A DNA stretch of 64,000 bases from Dryomyza anilis (GCA_951804985.1 OX638130.1:114961593-115025592); one strand, 5' to 3'; shown: positions 1 through 14,053, counted from the stretch's first letter. Numbers and translations are program-made. The notes: a model not told the origin generated them from the letters alone.

Positions 1-884
1 CAAAATAAAATTCAAAAAATATTTTGACAAATCACATGTCCAAAATTTCAATTTTCATATAATTGTAAATATCTGTGATTAGTTATATCTAATATTTCAA
101 GCAATATCCCATATTGTCGTTAACGTAATTCTGAAGAAAATTAATATGGCGAAAATATAAAATAAATAATTATTCCATATCGACTACGGACTTTTAAAAA
201 TCACATGTCGTATATTCACTTTTACATACAAATTTCATATATATTTTGCATTTCTTTGTATATTTATGACAAATATTTCAAGTGATGAATGTAGGATTCT
301 CATTAAATAATTTTGATTTACTATTAATGTAGTCAAAATTAAACCAGTAGAGAAGGTTAGGTCACATGCGAAATTCTAAATATTAAGAAAGCAAATTACT
401 TAGTTATCAGAAAGTAAACAAGACTTATTCTTCTTGATTTTGAGAAGCTAATTTATTAAAAACCAAAAAAAAACACAAAAACACAAAAGTGTTGCTGTAT
501 TCTTCGCAAATAGAACATGTGTTCGTTTTTCTGTTGTTGTTTTCATAGATCATGCATTTTATCTAATATTCGTTCGTATACTTTGTTTTGCGATGTCCGT
601 CTGTCATTGCCATCTGTTTGTTAGTGTGTCTGTTGAAAGTAACTAAGAACAATTATTCTTGATATGCAGATATTATGTTCTTATGTCTCAAAAAAGTAAT
701 AAAGAGCAATTAGTCTTGCTATGCATTACATAGAATAATTGCTCTTAGTTACTTTTTTGATAACTAAGTGGACGTGTTTTTTAAAATCCAGAATTTTTGT
801 TTTCATTTAGCTAGAAGTATATTTCTTGATTCCTTCTGGAATTTAGAAGTATTTTCGCTCCCTGAATATATTGGGAAGTGTAAG
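1..884. other. AT-rich noncoding DNA with a foldback at 690-758
   Basis: No coding region with plausible codon content is seen. The only structure is an imperfect inverted repeat: arms 690-712 and 736-758 pair over 23 bases with two mismatches around a 23-base loop. A related fragment with the same AAGAACAATTATTCTTG theme lies just upstream near 645-665. This could be a small MITE remnant. Confidence 0.5.
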
Positions 885-1150
885 CAGGTGGTATTCACCA
901 CACTAGTACACACCACACCGAAATTTACCATACCAAAACTCACCACACTAAAAATCACCACACAAAAACTCAACAAACTTAAACTCATCACACTAAAACT
1001 TCTACTGAGCAAAACTCTACGGGGAATAAATCAACCGAGAAGAATTCAACGTGGAAGAACAGTCCGCGGAAAAGTTGTTCTTGCGGAGAATTATTTTTGT
1101 TTTGGTTACAACATTTACAACATCAATAAAAAAACGTATATATTCTTTTT
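885..1150 (-). repeat. Fragment of dispersed element with CACCACAC minisatellite
   Basis: Positions 895-1010 hold about eight degenerate units of the form ACTCACCACACTAAA. They are followed by a flank (about 1010-1135) that matches, as reverse complement, the sequence at about 35910-36180: GTAGAGTTTT, AGAATTCTT and the AAACAAAAATAATTCT stretch occur in the same order. So this is a short-array copy of the element at 35.8-37.0 kb in opposite orientation. Open frames here arise from the repeat and are not regarded as genes. Confidence 0.65.
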
Positions 1151-3234
1151 CATTATCCGTTTTTCGATATCTGAGATATTCAGCATCGAATTTGGTCCAA
1201 ATTTGCTTCTATTTAAATCTTCTTTATCGTTTTTATCGAAATCGACTCAATGACGTTTGAGTCAGGTAAATTTTCAGGTGACGATTTATGTCCAAGATTT
1301 CAATAGATATTATAAATTATTACTATTAGTAAATAATGTGAAAATAATGTAAAACTGTTCTATATAATAACATTCAGAAAACAGAAATTAAACTACTGAA
1401 ACTCACAATTGAATGGTTAGTGTACATCTCTTTTATTAGTTTCAAAAAATTCAATTGCTAATCTGCATTCCTCGATACTCTAAGTTTAGCCTTATTTTAA
1501 TAGAAAATATCTAAAAAAAAATAACATGTGGTATGTAATAAGTAGGCGTAGTTGATGTCTGTTACCACCTTTTTTTTTTTCTAGTTTCTATTTCCAACAT
1601 TATATCTATATACAAAAATTCAAACTTTTGATCGGCTAAAACGTAATTTTGCACCACTGTGCACCGTCCGACGTTATATCCAACCAGATAACGTTCAACT
1701 GTGGGGACTCTGGGACTTTGGGATTGTTTAGAGTTTTTGCTGTTGCCATGCGTTGTGTTGCGATAGAAACAACAATATTAATATGAGGTTTGCATATTTT
1801 TTCTGATTAGTGAATGAAAATTTCCCCATGGTATCTCCATATGAGAAACCTATAGAAAAAGTTGATATTAAAGGAAAGAAAGGGCTATTCTGGCATTAAT
1901 TAAAATGATGAACCTAATGAAAAATGAGTTTTGCATGATAAAAGAGACCACAAAAAAGTATAATAAAAGAGACCTCAAAAAAACTAAATTAAAATGCAAC
2001 AAGGACATCATATAAATTAGCAATAATAAAGTTCAATGTTATATGTTTGTAGGATATGTACAGCCACTTGTTGCCCGGCTGCCTGCTGGCTTCGGAAGTG
2101 AAGAAAGCATGTTTTCAACTAGTTTTACTCAAAAGCCTGACAAGCAAGCAGTCACTGAGACAGTCACTCAGTCAAGCAGCAAGAAAAACAGCCGCTGGAC
2201 ATGCAAACTTACACCAAAGCCAAAGACGACGACATGCAAATGACAGAGAGCATAAAGTGTGAAACGGAAAAGTCACTAAAGTTATATGACCATCCGTTGA
2301 AGACCCGGCTATTCAAGAAAGTGTCAGCAAACTTTTTTTTCTTGTTTTGCTTTATAAGATTTCATCTGCATTCAGCAAAACTTTATCTTCTCCTTCCCGC
2401 GTACTTTGTCACAAGCTCATTCACATTTTCCACATTTCTTACAGTGTCTCCCCACGGACTCATCCTTTGATACATCCTTGTTATTATCCTCATTTCATTC
2501 TTATCTTTATCCTCATCTTTATTTTCATCTTCACACTAAAAGTCGCCAACTTCTGCGTCTCAAACGAGGATGCATATTCTGGGTTCTGGTTGGTGTTTGG
2601 TTGGGGGGTTTTTCATATCATAATTACACTTTTCCTCTTGCAGCATATTCTTACTTTCACTTAGTTTCTCAGCATTTTTCTTATTTCTTTTCTCATACTA
2701 CAAGGTACAAGGTTTCTCGGTTATCTTTTGTGCAAGTCCAAGTTTCTCATGAACCTATGCCTGGCAAAAGTTATTCTACACCAATGTTGACATTTCTCTA
2801 AAGTGCTGATGGATGGTCGGTTGGATGAATGAATGGATGTTTGGTTGGATAAATAGTTAGATATATGAAGCGATGTAGCGTACCATAGTTGAGCCCAACG
2901 GCCATTGGTGATGTGGCAAACTTTTCTAAAATTTCAAAGTTTTTCTATCTGCTGCCAGCAACAGGAAAAGACGTTTGATAAGTTATGAATTTGTTTATGA
3001 ACAAATTTATTTTCAGTTTTTTTGCTTGTACTACTTATTTTATTTGTCATGGACCCATATTATTTTTGGACTCTTTGCCTGTGTGTAGAAGAATTTTATA
3101 AATTGCATTTTAAGCAACAGAGAGTGAAAGCCATACAGTTTGTCTTGGCTGCATTAAACGAGAAACTTTCTAATGAAAATGTTTATTTAACATATGTTTT
3201 TGATGGCTTTTGTTGTGTATTTTTGTATATTTTG
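1151..3234. other. Noncoding DNA, nothing recognised
   Basis: Mixed-composition sequence without the array structure seen elsewhere. Short open frames around 2040-2260 and 2350-2800 show no domain, signal peptide or splice-site logic. No RNA gene or mobile element was recognised. Confidence 0.5.
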
Positions 3235-3660
3235 TCTCGGAGGCCTTCGATGCTTCGAAGCTTTCTCGAACTAACTTCGATATCGAAGTTCGTAGCTAAA
3301 TCGTAGCTAATTCGTAGCTAAATCGCTTCTAATTTTCAAAATTCCTCGTACATTCAAATTTAAGGAAAAGCTACGATATTTAAACATTTATCACATCGAT
3401 GTCGATATATTTTACGATGAAATCTTTAACTTTGATTATTTTTTTCTTCGATATCGTTCCGATTTCGAACAATTATATATTGTACCTAGAAAACTCCGAT
3501 AGAACAAACCGATATCTACCTACCATCTAGATCCAATTTGAGGCATGATAGTGTTGTGAGAACGGGCCTCATTGATGTCGTAAAGAGAACGGGTCCGATA
3601 TCGTGTAAATTCTCCATATACTCGCATTGATCTCGTAACGATATCGAAATGAATGGAATT
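3235..3660 (+). repeat. ATCGAT-rich dispersed repeat, copy 1
   Basis: Shares an ordered series of blocks with 51945-52260: GTAGCT, a TTTATCACATCGAT block, AACTTTGATTATTTTT, TTCGATATCGT, GAAAACTCC followed by AGAAC, and CGATAT followed by TTACCTA-like blocks. The two copies are in the same orientation and well diverged. No coding capacity is visible; probably an old noncoding transposon fragment of unknown class. Confidence 0.6.
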
Positions 3661-3689
3661 CTCAGTTTTAAGATTGAAAATATAAAGAT

Positions 3690-4850
3690 AACTTTTTAAC
3701 TACAAAAAAAAAAATTTTTTTTCACTAAAAATTCAAATTTTCATTAAAAATTCAACTTTTCACTAAAATTTAAATTTTCACTAAAATTTTTCACTAAAAA
3801 TTAAATTTTTAACTAAAATTAATTTTTTCACTAAAAATTGAATTTTTCACTAAAAATTGAATTTTTCACTAAAAATTGAATTTTTCACTAAAAATTGAAT
3901 TTTTCACTAAAAATTGAATTTTTCACTAAAAATTCAAATTTTCACGTAAAATTCAATTTTTCACTAAAAATTCAAATTTTTGCTAAAATTCAATTTTTCA
4001 CTAAAAATTCAATTTTTCAAAAAAAATATAATTTTTCACTAAAAATTAAATTTTTTAATATAAATTCAAATTTTCAATAAAAATTCAAATTTTCACAAAA
4101 AATTAAATTTTTCACTAAAAATTAAATTTTTCACTAAAAATTGAATTTTTCACTAAAAATTGAATTTTTTACAAAAAATTGAATTTTTTACAAAAAATTG
4201 ATTTTTTCACTAAAATTAAAATTTTCACTAAAAATTAAATTTTTCACTAAAAACTCAATTTTTCACTAAAAATTCAATTTTTCACTAAAAAAATAAATTT
4301 TTCACTAAAAATTATTTTTTTTTAATAAAAATTGAATTTTTCACTAAAAATTGAATTTTTTACAAAAAATTGATTTTTTCACTAAAAATTCAAATTTTCA
4401 CTAAAAATTAAAATTTTCACTAAAAATTCAATTTTTCACTAAAAATTCAATTTTTCACTAAAAGTAAATTTTCAATAAAAATTCAAATTTTCGCAAAAAA
4501 TTAAATTTTTCACTAAAAATTAAATTTTTCACTAAAAATTGAATTTTTCACTAAAAATTGAATTTTTTAAAAAAAATTGATTTTTTCACTAAAAATTAAA
4601 TTTTTCACTAAAAATTAAATTTTTTACTAAAAACTCAATTTTTCACTAAAAATTCCATTTTTCACTAAAAAATAAATTTTTCACTAAAAATTATTTTTTT
4701 TCACTAAAAATTGAATTTTTTACAAAAAATTGATTTTTTCACTAAAAATTAAAATTTTCACTAAAAATTCAATTTTTCACTAAAAATTCAATTTTTTAAA
4801 TTAAAATTAATTTTAATTTCAGTTTTTCATTAGAAAAATAATTTTTCACG
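3690..4850. repeat. 19-bp AT-rich minisatellite array (TTTTTCACTAAAAATTGAA)
   Basis: About 60 head-to-tail units with a clear 19-base period, for example the four successive near-identical units at 3840-3915. Variants differ at the TTGAA/TTCAA end and by small indels. A 61-codon open frame at 3895-4080 is only the translated repeat. Confidence 0.9.
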
Positions 4851-6440
4851 AATAGTTTTTTTTACTAAAGATTTAAATGAAAATATTTTTTCTTGAAATA
4901 TTAAATTTTTCACTGAAATTCTATGTGTCATATAAAATTAAATTTTAAAACTAAAACTGTTTGGTGGTGTTTCAATAATGTTGTTTTCATTATTTTTTTA
5001 TAAAGACATTTCACCTGGCATTTGCGGTAGTTTTTATGTATTTTTTTGTTGTACCTAACTAAAAGCGCTGCTGAATTTTTGAGTGCTATAAAAAAACTTT
5101 TTAATATTGTCACAGTTTTCGCACATAAAACTTTTCGTTTTTCCAACTCGAATGATGATCAACACCTCATCAGTGGCATCGTGTTCCATGCACTTTGGCG
5201 CGTTGGCTCCATGATTTTATGTTGCATCTTTTGAACCGCATTGTTTTACTTAAGATGACTAAATGGACGCTCGCTCTTTCTAGTTTTCTCACCTCTCTGT
5301 TGCACTCCAGGGAGCCACTGACTTGGTATTCGTAGAACCACAATTTAAATTCAATCAGCACCACTTTTATGGCTTAATCTGCGAAAGTGGCTTGAAAGTG
5401 CACTTTGTGCTCTTTGGAGGCACTGCCTGCACGCCTGCCTGCCTCAAATGGTGCTCGACACTACTCGGCTCCTTGTTCGCCTCAAGTGGCCCCATCTGAC
5501 CTTGCAACCGAAGACAACACTTGACGCTGCAACACATGATGCTGCTGCTGCTGCCGTGTGTTGCAAGTTCCAACAGCAGCGCTTTAAGTTGCTTATTACA
5601 CAAAGTTGCAACAAACTTAAGTACGTTGCTATGGCTGCTGCTGCAGGCATATCCTAGCACATCCTTGTTGCCAGCAGCAACAGCAGCAGCAAATGTGCTT
5701 TTGTGGTTAACAAAATCAAAAACAACGAAAATAATAAATAAAAATTACGTTTTTTCGTCCTTGGGCGCCATCAGTCGTTGGCGTATATTTAATTTTGAAA
5801 CTCTTTGAAGAATATGTCAAAATTGCATATTTATTTTTTTTAACATAATTTGGTTTTATTTTCAGTAATAAAATAAAAATAAATTTTCATGCGTACTTTA
5901 AACTAAAGGAAAATACGGTTGGTTTTGAATTTTTAGTGCTCCTTATTAATTACACTCCACGTATTATTTTAAAATTCTTTTAGAGTTTTGCATGCATTGA
6001 TGAATTCTTTGGCACTTAAAGAGTCAAGTAAAATATACAGAATATAATAAACAGCTGAAAAAAATGGTTAAAATAAAAATTAATTTTAAAAGTACAAAAG
6101 AATTAAAAAAATATGTCAATTCCTTGTAAAATAAGAAAAGTTAGTTTGGTTTATTATGTAACAATTACCGTTTATTATTTTTGGAATTTAAATAATTGAA
6201 TTATAAAAATTTTAAATATTTGTGTAAAAATACAAAATTTATTCAAACTCTATAAATTAAAAATTTTATTCATTTAAATTTTTTAATGAAAGTAACATTT
6301 ATTATAAACATTTAAAAAATATCACAAATTTTATGAAAAATCTTAATATATTATTAAAAATTATAAAATTGATTAAAAATCAAAACATTATTTAAAATCA
6401 CAATTTTTATAAAAAAATCATTTTTTTTTTAAATAAAAAA
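4851..6440. other. Noncoding DNA with GCT/GCA-rich patch
   Basis: Around 5520-5700 the sequence is rich in GCTGCT and CAGCAG triplets and opens overlapping frames on both strands, as trinucleotide-rich noncoding fly DNA commonly does. No splice-consistent exon, signal peptide or domain was found. The remainder is AT-rich. Confidence 0.45.
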
Positions 6441-8640
6441 TTTTATTAGGAGTTACCAATTTCACAATTTCTTAAAAAAATCATAAATTTGTTTAAAAAG
6501 CACAAATTTGATAAAAATCGGAAATTTTATCAAAATTTAAAAACATCACAAATTTTAAAAAAATCACAAATTTTATAAAAATCATAAATTATTATAAAAA
6601 GTCACAAAACTTTCTTAAAAATCAGAAATTTTATTAGAAATCACAAATTTGATAAAAATCGGAAATGTTATCAAAATTCTCAAAATTTAAGAACATCACA
6701 AATTTTATAAAAATCGAAAATTATTATAAAAAGTCACAAAATTTTCTTAAAAATCATAAATTTTATTAGAAATCACAAATTTGATAAAAATCGAAAATGT
6801 TATCAAAATTCTCAAAATTTAAAAACATCACAAATTTTATAAAAATCAATATTTATTATAAAAAGTCACAAAATTTTCTTAAAAATTAGAAATCACAAAT
6901 TTGCTAAAAATCGGAAATGTTATCAAAATTCTCAAAATTTATAAACATCACAAATTTTATAAAAATTATTATAAAAAGTCACAAAATTTTCTTAAAAATT
7001 AGAAATTTTATTAGAAATCACAAATTTGATAAAAATCGGAAATGTTATCAAAATTCTCAAAATTTAAAAACATCACAAATTTTTTAAAAATCGAAAATTA
7101 TTATAAAAAGTCACAAAATTTTCTTAAAAATCAGAAATTTTATTAGAAATCACAAATTTGATAAAAATCGGAAATGTTATCAAAATTCTCAAAATTTAAA
7201 AACATCACAAATTTTCTTAAAAATCAGAAATTTTATTAGAAATCACAAATTTGATAAAAATCAGAAATTTTATTAGAAATCACAAATTTCATAAAAATCG
7301 GAAATGTTATCAAAATTCTCAAAATTTAAAAACATCACAAATTTTATAAAAATCAATAATTATTTTAAAAAGTCACAAAATTTTCTTAAAAATTAGAAAT
7401 CACAAATTTGCTAAAAATCGGAAATGTTATCAAAATTCTCAAAATTTATAAACATCACAAATTTTATAAAAATCAAAAATTATTATAAAAAGTCACAAAA
7501 TTTTCTTAAAAATCAGAAATTTTATTAGAAATCACAAATTTGATAAAAATCGGATATGTTATCAAAATTCTCAAAATTTAAAAACATCACAAATTTTTTA
7601 AAAATCGAAAATTATTATAAAAAGTCACAAAATTTTCTTAAAAATCATAAATTTTATTAGAAATCACAAATTTGATAAAAATCGAAAATGTTATCAAAAT
7701 TCTCAAAATTTAAAAACATCACAAATTTTATAAAAATCAATAATTATTATGAAAAGTCACAAAATTTTCTTAAAAATTTAGAAATCACAAATTTGATAAA
7801 AATCGGAAATGTTATCAAAATTCTCAAAATCTAAAAATATCACAACTTTTATAAAAATCGAAAATTATTATAAAAAAGTCAGAAAATTTTCTTAAAAATC
7901 AGAAATTTTATTAGAAATCACAAATTTTATTAAAAATCACAATTAACAATCACAAATTTCATTAAAATCACAAAATTAATTAAAAATCACAATTATTTTT
8001 AACAATAACAGATTTTATTTTTATTCGCAAATTATATTAACAAATTTAATTTTATTTAATAGTCAAATTTGTGACATCACATATTTTAAATAAATTCACA
8101 AATTTGAGTAAAAAGTTTATTAAAAATCACAAATTTAATTAAATATCACAAATATTATAATTTAATTCAATAATTTATAATTAAATCACAAATTTAATTT
8201 AAAATCTTACATTACATTCTTAAAATTATATTGAAAATAAAATTGTTATTGAAATTTTTTTTATAGAAACTGACAAAATCTTTAAATTCACAAATTTTAA
8301 AATGATCACAATTTTTTAAATATCACAAATTTGATTAAATCGGAACTTTTATCAAAATTTACAAAATTTAGTAAACATCACAATTATTATTAAAAATCAC
8401 AAATTTTATTATAAATAACAAATTTAATCAAAAATCACAAATATTATTAAAAATCACAAATTTATTTAAAAATCAGAAAATTTTTAAAAATAAAAAAAAA
8501 AAAGTTCAAATTTAATTAAAAATCGGATTTTTTTTCAAAATTACCAAATTTTATTAAATATCACAAATATTATTAAAAATCATAAATTTTATTAAAAGTC
8601 ATAAATTAAAAATCTCAAATATCATTTAGAGTCTGCCATT
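6441..8640. repeat. AT-rich array with 120/132-bp higher-order repeat
   Basis: The basic theme is AATCACAAATTTTATTAAA with its variants. Between about 6600 and 7930 it is organised in a longer unit marked by the block CGGAAATGTTATCAAAATTC (or CGAAAATG). The C of that block occurs at 6660, 6792, 6912, 7037, 7169, 7299, 7419, 7551, 7683 and 7804, giving spacings of 132, 120, 125, 132, 130, 120, 132, 132 and 121. The edges on both sides are degenerate. Confidence 0.85.
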
Positions 8641-10100
8641 TGAATATAACTATCAAATACTAGGTATTAAATAATACAAGATTTTATACAAATTAAAATA
8701 TAAATTGAATGAAAATTAAAAAATTAAAAAGAAATTACAAAATTTATTTAAAAACATAAATTTTTATTAAATATCAAATTTTTATTCAAAATAAATTTTT
8801 TATTAAATTTAACAAAATTTATTTAAAATCACAAAATTGTATTAATTTTTCTATTTAAATCTCCAAATTAATATTGTTTTAAAAATCGCGAATTTTTGAA
8901 AATTCACAAAAGTTTTGAAAACAGTAATCTGTCATTTTTCAGAACTCGAACACCCTAAGTAAAAATTCGATATGTAACTCAAGATATTTAAAAAAATATT
9001 TTAAAACAAATTTTGATTTTTTTTCTATCAGATAAATTTGTAGTTTTCATTGCGAAAAAACAAAATATAAGAATTTAAGAAAAACGAAATTTCAAAGAAA
9101 AAACTCAGGTTTTGTCACATTTTTAATTCGCGACAGTTGCAGAAATTAATACCTGTACACTGAGATTTTTATTTATTAAATGCATAAATTTTAAATTACT
9201 TATTTATTAACAATATCAATATTTATTCAATTTAAACATTTTTAACGAATTTATTAATCTCACAATAAAACAATTCGCTTAATACAAATGATTCTGAAAA
9301 TCACACTTAATCCCAAATATGCATTATAATTAGTAATAAACTTAATTTGATAATACATTTTTGACAATATAAAAACATCAACAAACCATACGCCCAACCC
9401 GAAATGAAACATTCAAATACTTGTATTTCACATAAATGGAAAGTGGCGTAAAATGTTTTCGCCATAAAATTTCCACCCAAAGAAAAAAACATACACATTT
9501 ATTGGTTTTTATTAATTTTACGATGATCGTAATTTTTATCGTGCTTAATCTCTGATTAAGCACAGTTGACATAAATATTAACAATCGTCGTAATTAAGCA
9601 ACATCGATATGCAACGTCGATATATAAGGTGGTAACATAAAGTATTAAAAATGTCGTAAAATTAATATTTTTCTGAATTATTAAATGTTTTAAACCATGC
9701 AAATACATTTATATGGCACCTAAAGCTCATCCTCTCCAACGCACATTGTATGGATTTTAATGTGTATTTAATTTAAAGTAGCGAATAAAAAGTCATTAAA
9801 AATATATATCTATATTTTTTGGTGAAGAGTGATCAGCAGCTATTTTAAAATATGGTAAACGAAAAGAGATTAATATGGGTATTTTTTCAATTCATGGCAC
9901 TTATACAGAGATTATGGTGATTCATTTTTTGTTTGCGAGAATTTTCAATTATCTTGCTTTTATTTTCATAATTATACATAAATGGCAAATAAATGTGATT
10001 ATTAAAAAGCATTACTACAATGAAGAATTTAAAAAATCGTTAATTTTGTATAAAGTGTAAAGTTGTACTATTTTTAGGTACATTTACGAGATATAATAAA
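8641..10100. other. AT-rich noncoding DNA with one strong hairpin
   Basis: No gene recognised. At 9541-9563 there is a perfect hairpin with 9-base arms, GTGCTTAAT and ATTAAGCAC, around a 5-base loop. Short open frames at 9307-9584 and 9875-10060 look like chance. Confidence 0.5.
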
Positions 10101-11575
10101 TTAAATTAATTAAAGATCACAAATTTTATTAAAAATCAGAAATTTGATTATAAATCACAAATATTATTAAAAATCACAAATTTTATTAGAAATCACAAAT
10201 GTTATTAAAAATTACAAATTTAATTATAAATCACAAATATTATCAAAAATCACAAATTTTTATTAACAATCACAAATTTTATCAAAAATCACAAATTTTT
10301 ATTAACAATCACAAATTTTATTAAAAATCTCAAATTTTATTAAAAATCAAAAATTGTTATTAAAAGTCACACAATTTATTAAAATTCAGTAATTTTATTA
10401 AAAATAAAAAATTTTATTACAAATCACAAATATTATTAAAAATCACAAATATAATTAATAACAACAAATAAAATTAAAAATCACAAATTTAATTAAAAAT
10501 CACAAATTTAATTAAAAATCCCAAATATTATCAAAAATCACAAATTTTTGTTAACAATCACAAATCTTATTAAAAATCACAAATTTTATTAAAAATTGCA
10601 AATTTTATTAAAAATCAGAAATTTTATTAAAAATCACAGATTTATTAAATTTTATTAAAATTCACAAATTTACAAATCAAATTCACAGAAATCACAAATT
10701 TTATTAAAAATCACAAATTTTATTAAAAATCACAGATTTTATTAAAAATCACAGATTTTATTATAAAATCACAAATTTTATTAAATGTCACAAATTTTAT
10801 TAAAAATCACAGATTTTATTAAAATTCACAAATTTACAAATAAAATTCACAGAAATAACAAATTTTATTAAAAATCACAAATTTTTTTTAAAAATCACAA
10901 ATTTTATTAAAAATCACAGATTTTATTAAAAATCACAGATTTTATTATAAAATCACAAATTTTATTAAAAGTCACAAATTTTATTAAAAATCACAAATTT
11001 TTTAAAAGTCACAAATTTAATTAGAAACCACAAATATTATTAAAAATCACAAATTTTTATAAACAATCTTAAATTTCATTGAAAATCACATAATTTTAAA
11101 AATCACAAATAAAATTCACAGAAATAACAAATTTTATTAAAAATCACAAATTTTGTTAAAAATCACAAATTTTATTAAAAATCACAAATTTTATTAAAAA
11201 TCTCAAATTTTATTAAAAATCACAAATTTTATTAAAAATCACAATATTTTATTAAAAGTCAATTTCATTAGAAATCACAAATATTATTACAAATCATAAA
11301 TTTTATTAAAAACCACAATTTTATTAAAAAACACAAATTTTAATTAACAATCACAAATTTCATTGGAAATCACATATTTTTAAAAATCACAAATTTTTTA
11401 CAATTTACAAATTTTATAAAAAAATCGCAAATTTCATTAAAAATCAAAGATTTTATAAAAATCACAAATTTTATTACAAATCATAAATTTTATTAAAAAT
11501 TGTTATTAATAATCACAAAATTTATTAGAAATCATAAATTTATTAAAAATCACAAATTTAATTAAAAATCACAAA
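10101..11575. repeat. 19-bp AT-rich minisatellite array (AATCACAAATTTTATTAAA)
   Basis: Units repeat with a 19-base period, clearest at 11155-11240, where four units follow in register. The motif is the same as the simple theme in the 6.4-8.6 kb array, without its higher-order organisation. Variants include CACAGATTTTATT and CACAAATATTATT. Confidence 0.85.
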
Positions 11576-14035
11576 ATCTGCTATGCTAAAAAATTTAAAA
11601 CATAAACAAAAGACTTGCAACATATTTCATGTTTTTTGCAACTTTTTTTTCCACCGGAATGGATGCCCCACAATACCACAGTTTATATTGTCTTTAAGCC
11701 CATAAAATGTAGCTACTTTTGTAATATTTCATAAAATTCCGAATAAATAAAAATTAACTATTTTCACCTACAAATAGCATGTGAAATGCACTCGTTGACT
11801 TTCAATTGCTGCTTTAACCATAAATTTGTGTTTTTGCCACAACAAAAACCCCCTCGTTTACGAAATTTCCCTATAATGCATATATCTATGGTCTGATGCC
11901 ATAGATCCCATAGATGCCATAGATCCCATAGATGGTATTGGTAGCATAGATCCCATTGCCACTATAGGTATTTTAAATACCATAGATTCAAACACCCCCT
12001 ACGATTGCACTTTGAAAGCAGCCATTACAATAAATAACCGCAGTAAATATAAAATATATTTCTTAACCCATTACCACATGCATTGCCAATAATAATGGGG
12101 GGCCAAAAAGCAATCAACAAATGCCTGACTGCCTAGGCTATACTGAGCCTATAACACTTTAGCATACATTAATGGTAACGTTGGAGGGTTGGATGGTGGG
12201 ATTATTGGGAATGGTAGACAATTCTACTATATAAAAGTACACTCTGTATAAAATCGTTTTGTGGTTGCATTTTGCAAATGTAAATATGAAATAAACAGAA
12301 AATTTTACACAAGAACTTTAAATGCTGTATATTAACTTTTGGGATTATTCGATATGCCTCAAAGCTGAAAGTCAAATATACAGTTGTCCCACAAACTGGT
12401 AAATATACACATACATCATGTGTATCGTATAAATAGTTAAATTCAATTGCTTGGCAAAAATTTGAGAACTTAATGAACTGCATGAGACTTACTTTGTTTT
12501 TGAATGTCTATAAGGTTTTTAGTCTATATATAAAACTATTTAGATTTGCAGCAAACTTTGTGAGAAATTATAGAAATTCATTTTATAATTTAGTTATGAA
12601 ATTGAAACAATTTTTAGTATATTTTATAGACGTTGAATATTAATTTTGCGTGAATTTCATTGGGTTATTATAATATGGCAATATGTTCATTAAAAGTTAA
12701 GAAATATTTGAGAGTTCAGAAACATTTGAGAGTTTTAGGCAATATTTGCAAAAATAACAGACTTTAACTTTCGAGACATGTTATACTTACAAACAATTGT
12801 TCGTACTCATTGAGGAATTTAATATTTTTTTATTTAAAGTTGGCACCTATACGAATTAATGGTATTTTCACGCAGTTAATTGTGGGAGGCATATATAAAA
12901 TATTTGGTATACTTATGGTAGTTTAGAAACCTTAAGGCAAATTCCGCATATGTTTTGGGTACGGGCACAAAGTATGCAGCTTTTGAAAGAATATCCGCCG
13001 TAGAGAGAAACAGAAACAAAATTTGTTGCGTTTTTCTGAATATTTGGAGAATATTTTCGACAAACACACTAGTAATTGGAAGATATTCGGAAGCATATGG
13101 CAGATTATTAAATTTTATTCAATTTTAAAAGCATATTCACGGCATATTTGGGGCATGGGAATAACATGTGCCATTGTTGATACAAACTTCGTCTTTGTCT
13201 GTTTGAAATCTTTCAATAAAATGTTCTAAACTACACTGAACCTGGTAAAAACTTATGCATTGGCTCCAGAGAAAAAAAAATATGGCATTTTAGGAATATT
13301 TTCGGCATATTGCCGGCAAACAAAATGATAAATGGTAGTTTGTGGTAAGCATATGGCAGTCTATCAAATTTGATCGAATTTTAAAGTCCATATTTTGGAG
13401 ACTAGCAGAAAATAGGCTGTTTTTTTATATGAACTCCGTTTTTGCCTGCTAAAAAACTGTCGAAACAATATTAATAAACAGCTTAAGCCTTCCAAATAAC
13501 TGCCTCGGACGAGGTTTTCAAATTTAGTGGTATTTTATGTTCAGATTTTCGGCTTATAGTGGGGAAGGGAAACTTCTGATACAAACTCCGCCTTGGACAA
13601 CTTAAATTCTTCTGATAAAATATATATAAACTTTCTTTACTCTGCCAAAAATTTTGTCAAGACTAATTCATAGATTGAAATCTCATTTTCCATTGGAATG
13701 AAACACTTGAAAAAATGTTAGTTAAACTAAGAGTACTCGCCAGAATTCAATGTGGGAAATATTATTTTAAAATTTATTTCGGTAGCTCTATTAGAAATGT
13801 ATCCACTTTTAGGGTAGATATGATCAATAACGATGACGACATCTACTTATTGCTTCTTAAATTCTTAAGAAAACTTCAACGATTTGTTCTCGGTATCTTA
13901 TGCTACGAGAAATTGGTATAAAACGTATTATAAAAATAGTATTTCATTTCTTAGTTTCTTCATAAATATTCTTACAAAATACATTTAGTTTTATGTTTAA
14001 ATTAAGTAAATTCAAATAAAAATAACATTTTTAGT
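11576..14035. other. Noncoding DNA 3' of cuticle gene A
   Basis: No exon recognised. A short patch at about 11890-11990 repeats CATAGATCCCATAGATGCC-like units a few times. The 12890-13620 region has loosely repeated phrases such as GGCATATT and TTTTGAAAG but no clear element. Confidence 0.45.
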
Positions 14036-14053
14036 TTTATTAATATCTTTATT
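14036..14053 (-). terminator. Polyadenylation signals of cuticle gene A
   Basis: On the minus strand AATAAA occurs at 14053-14048 and again at 14041-14036, about 145 and 157 bases past the stop codon of gene A. This is a suitable distance for its mRNA 3' end. Inferred from sequence only. Confidence 0.5.

Noticed and set aside
2043..2801. Short overlapping frames with mixed composition
   Set aside because: No signal peptide, domain or convincing splice sites; the frames end at random.
3690..4850. CRISPR-like regular repeats
   Set aside because: Units are directly contiguous without unique spacers, and the DNA is eukaryotic.
5448..5808. Candidate exons in the GCT/GCA-rich stretch
   Set aside because: Open on both strands, no splice-phase match, no domain; typical of trinucleotide-rich noncoding DNA.
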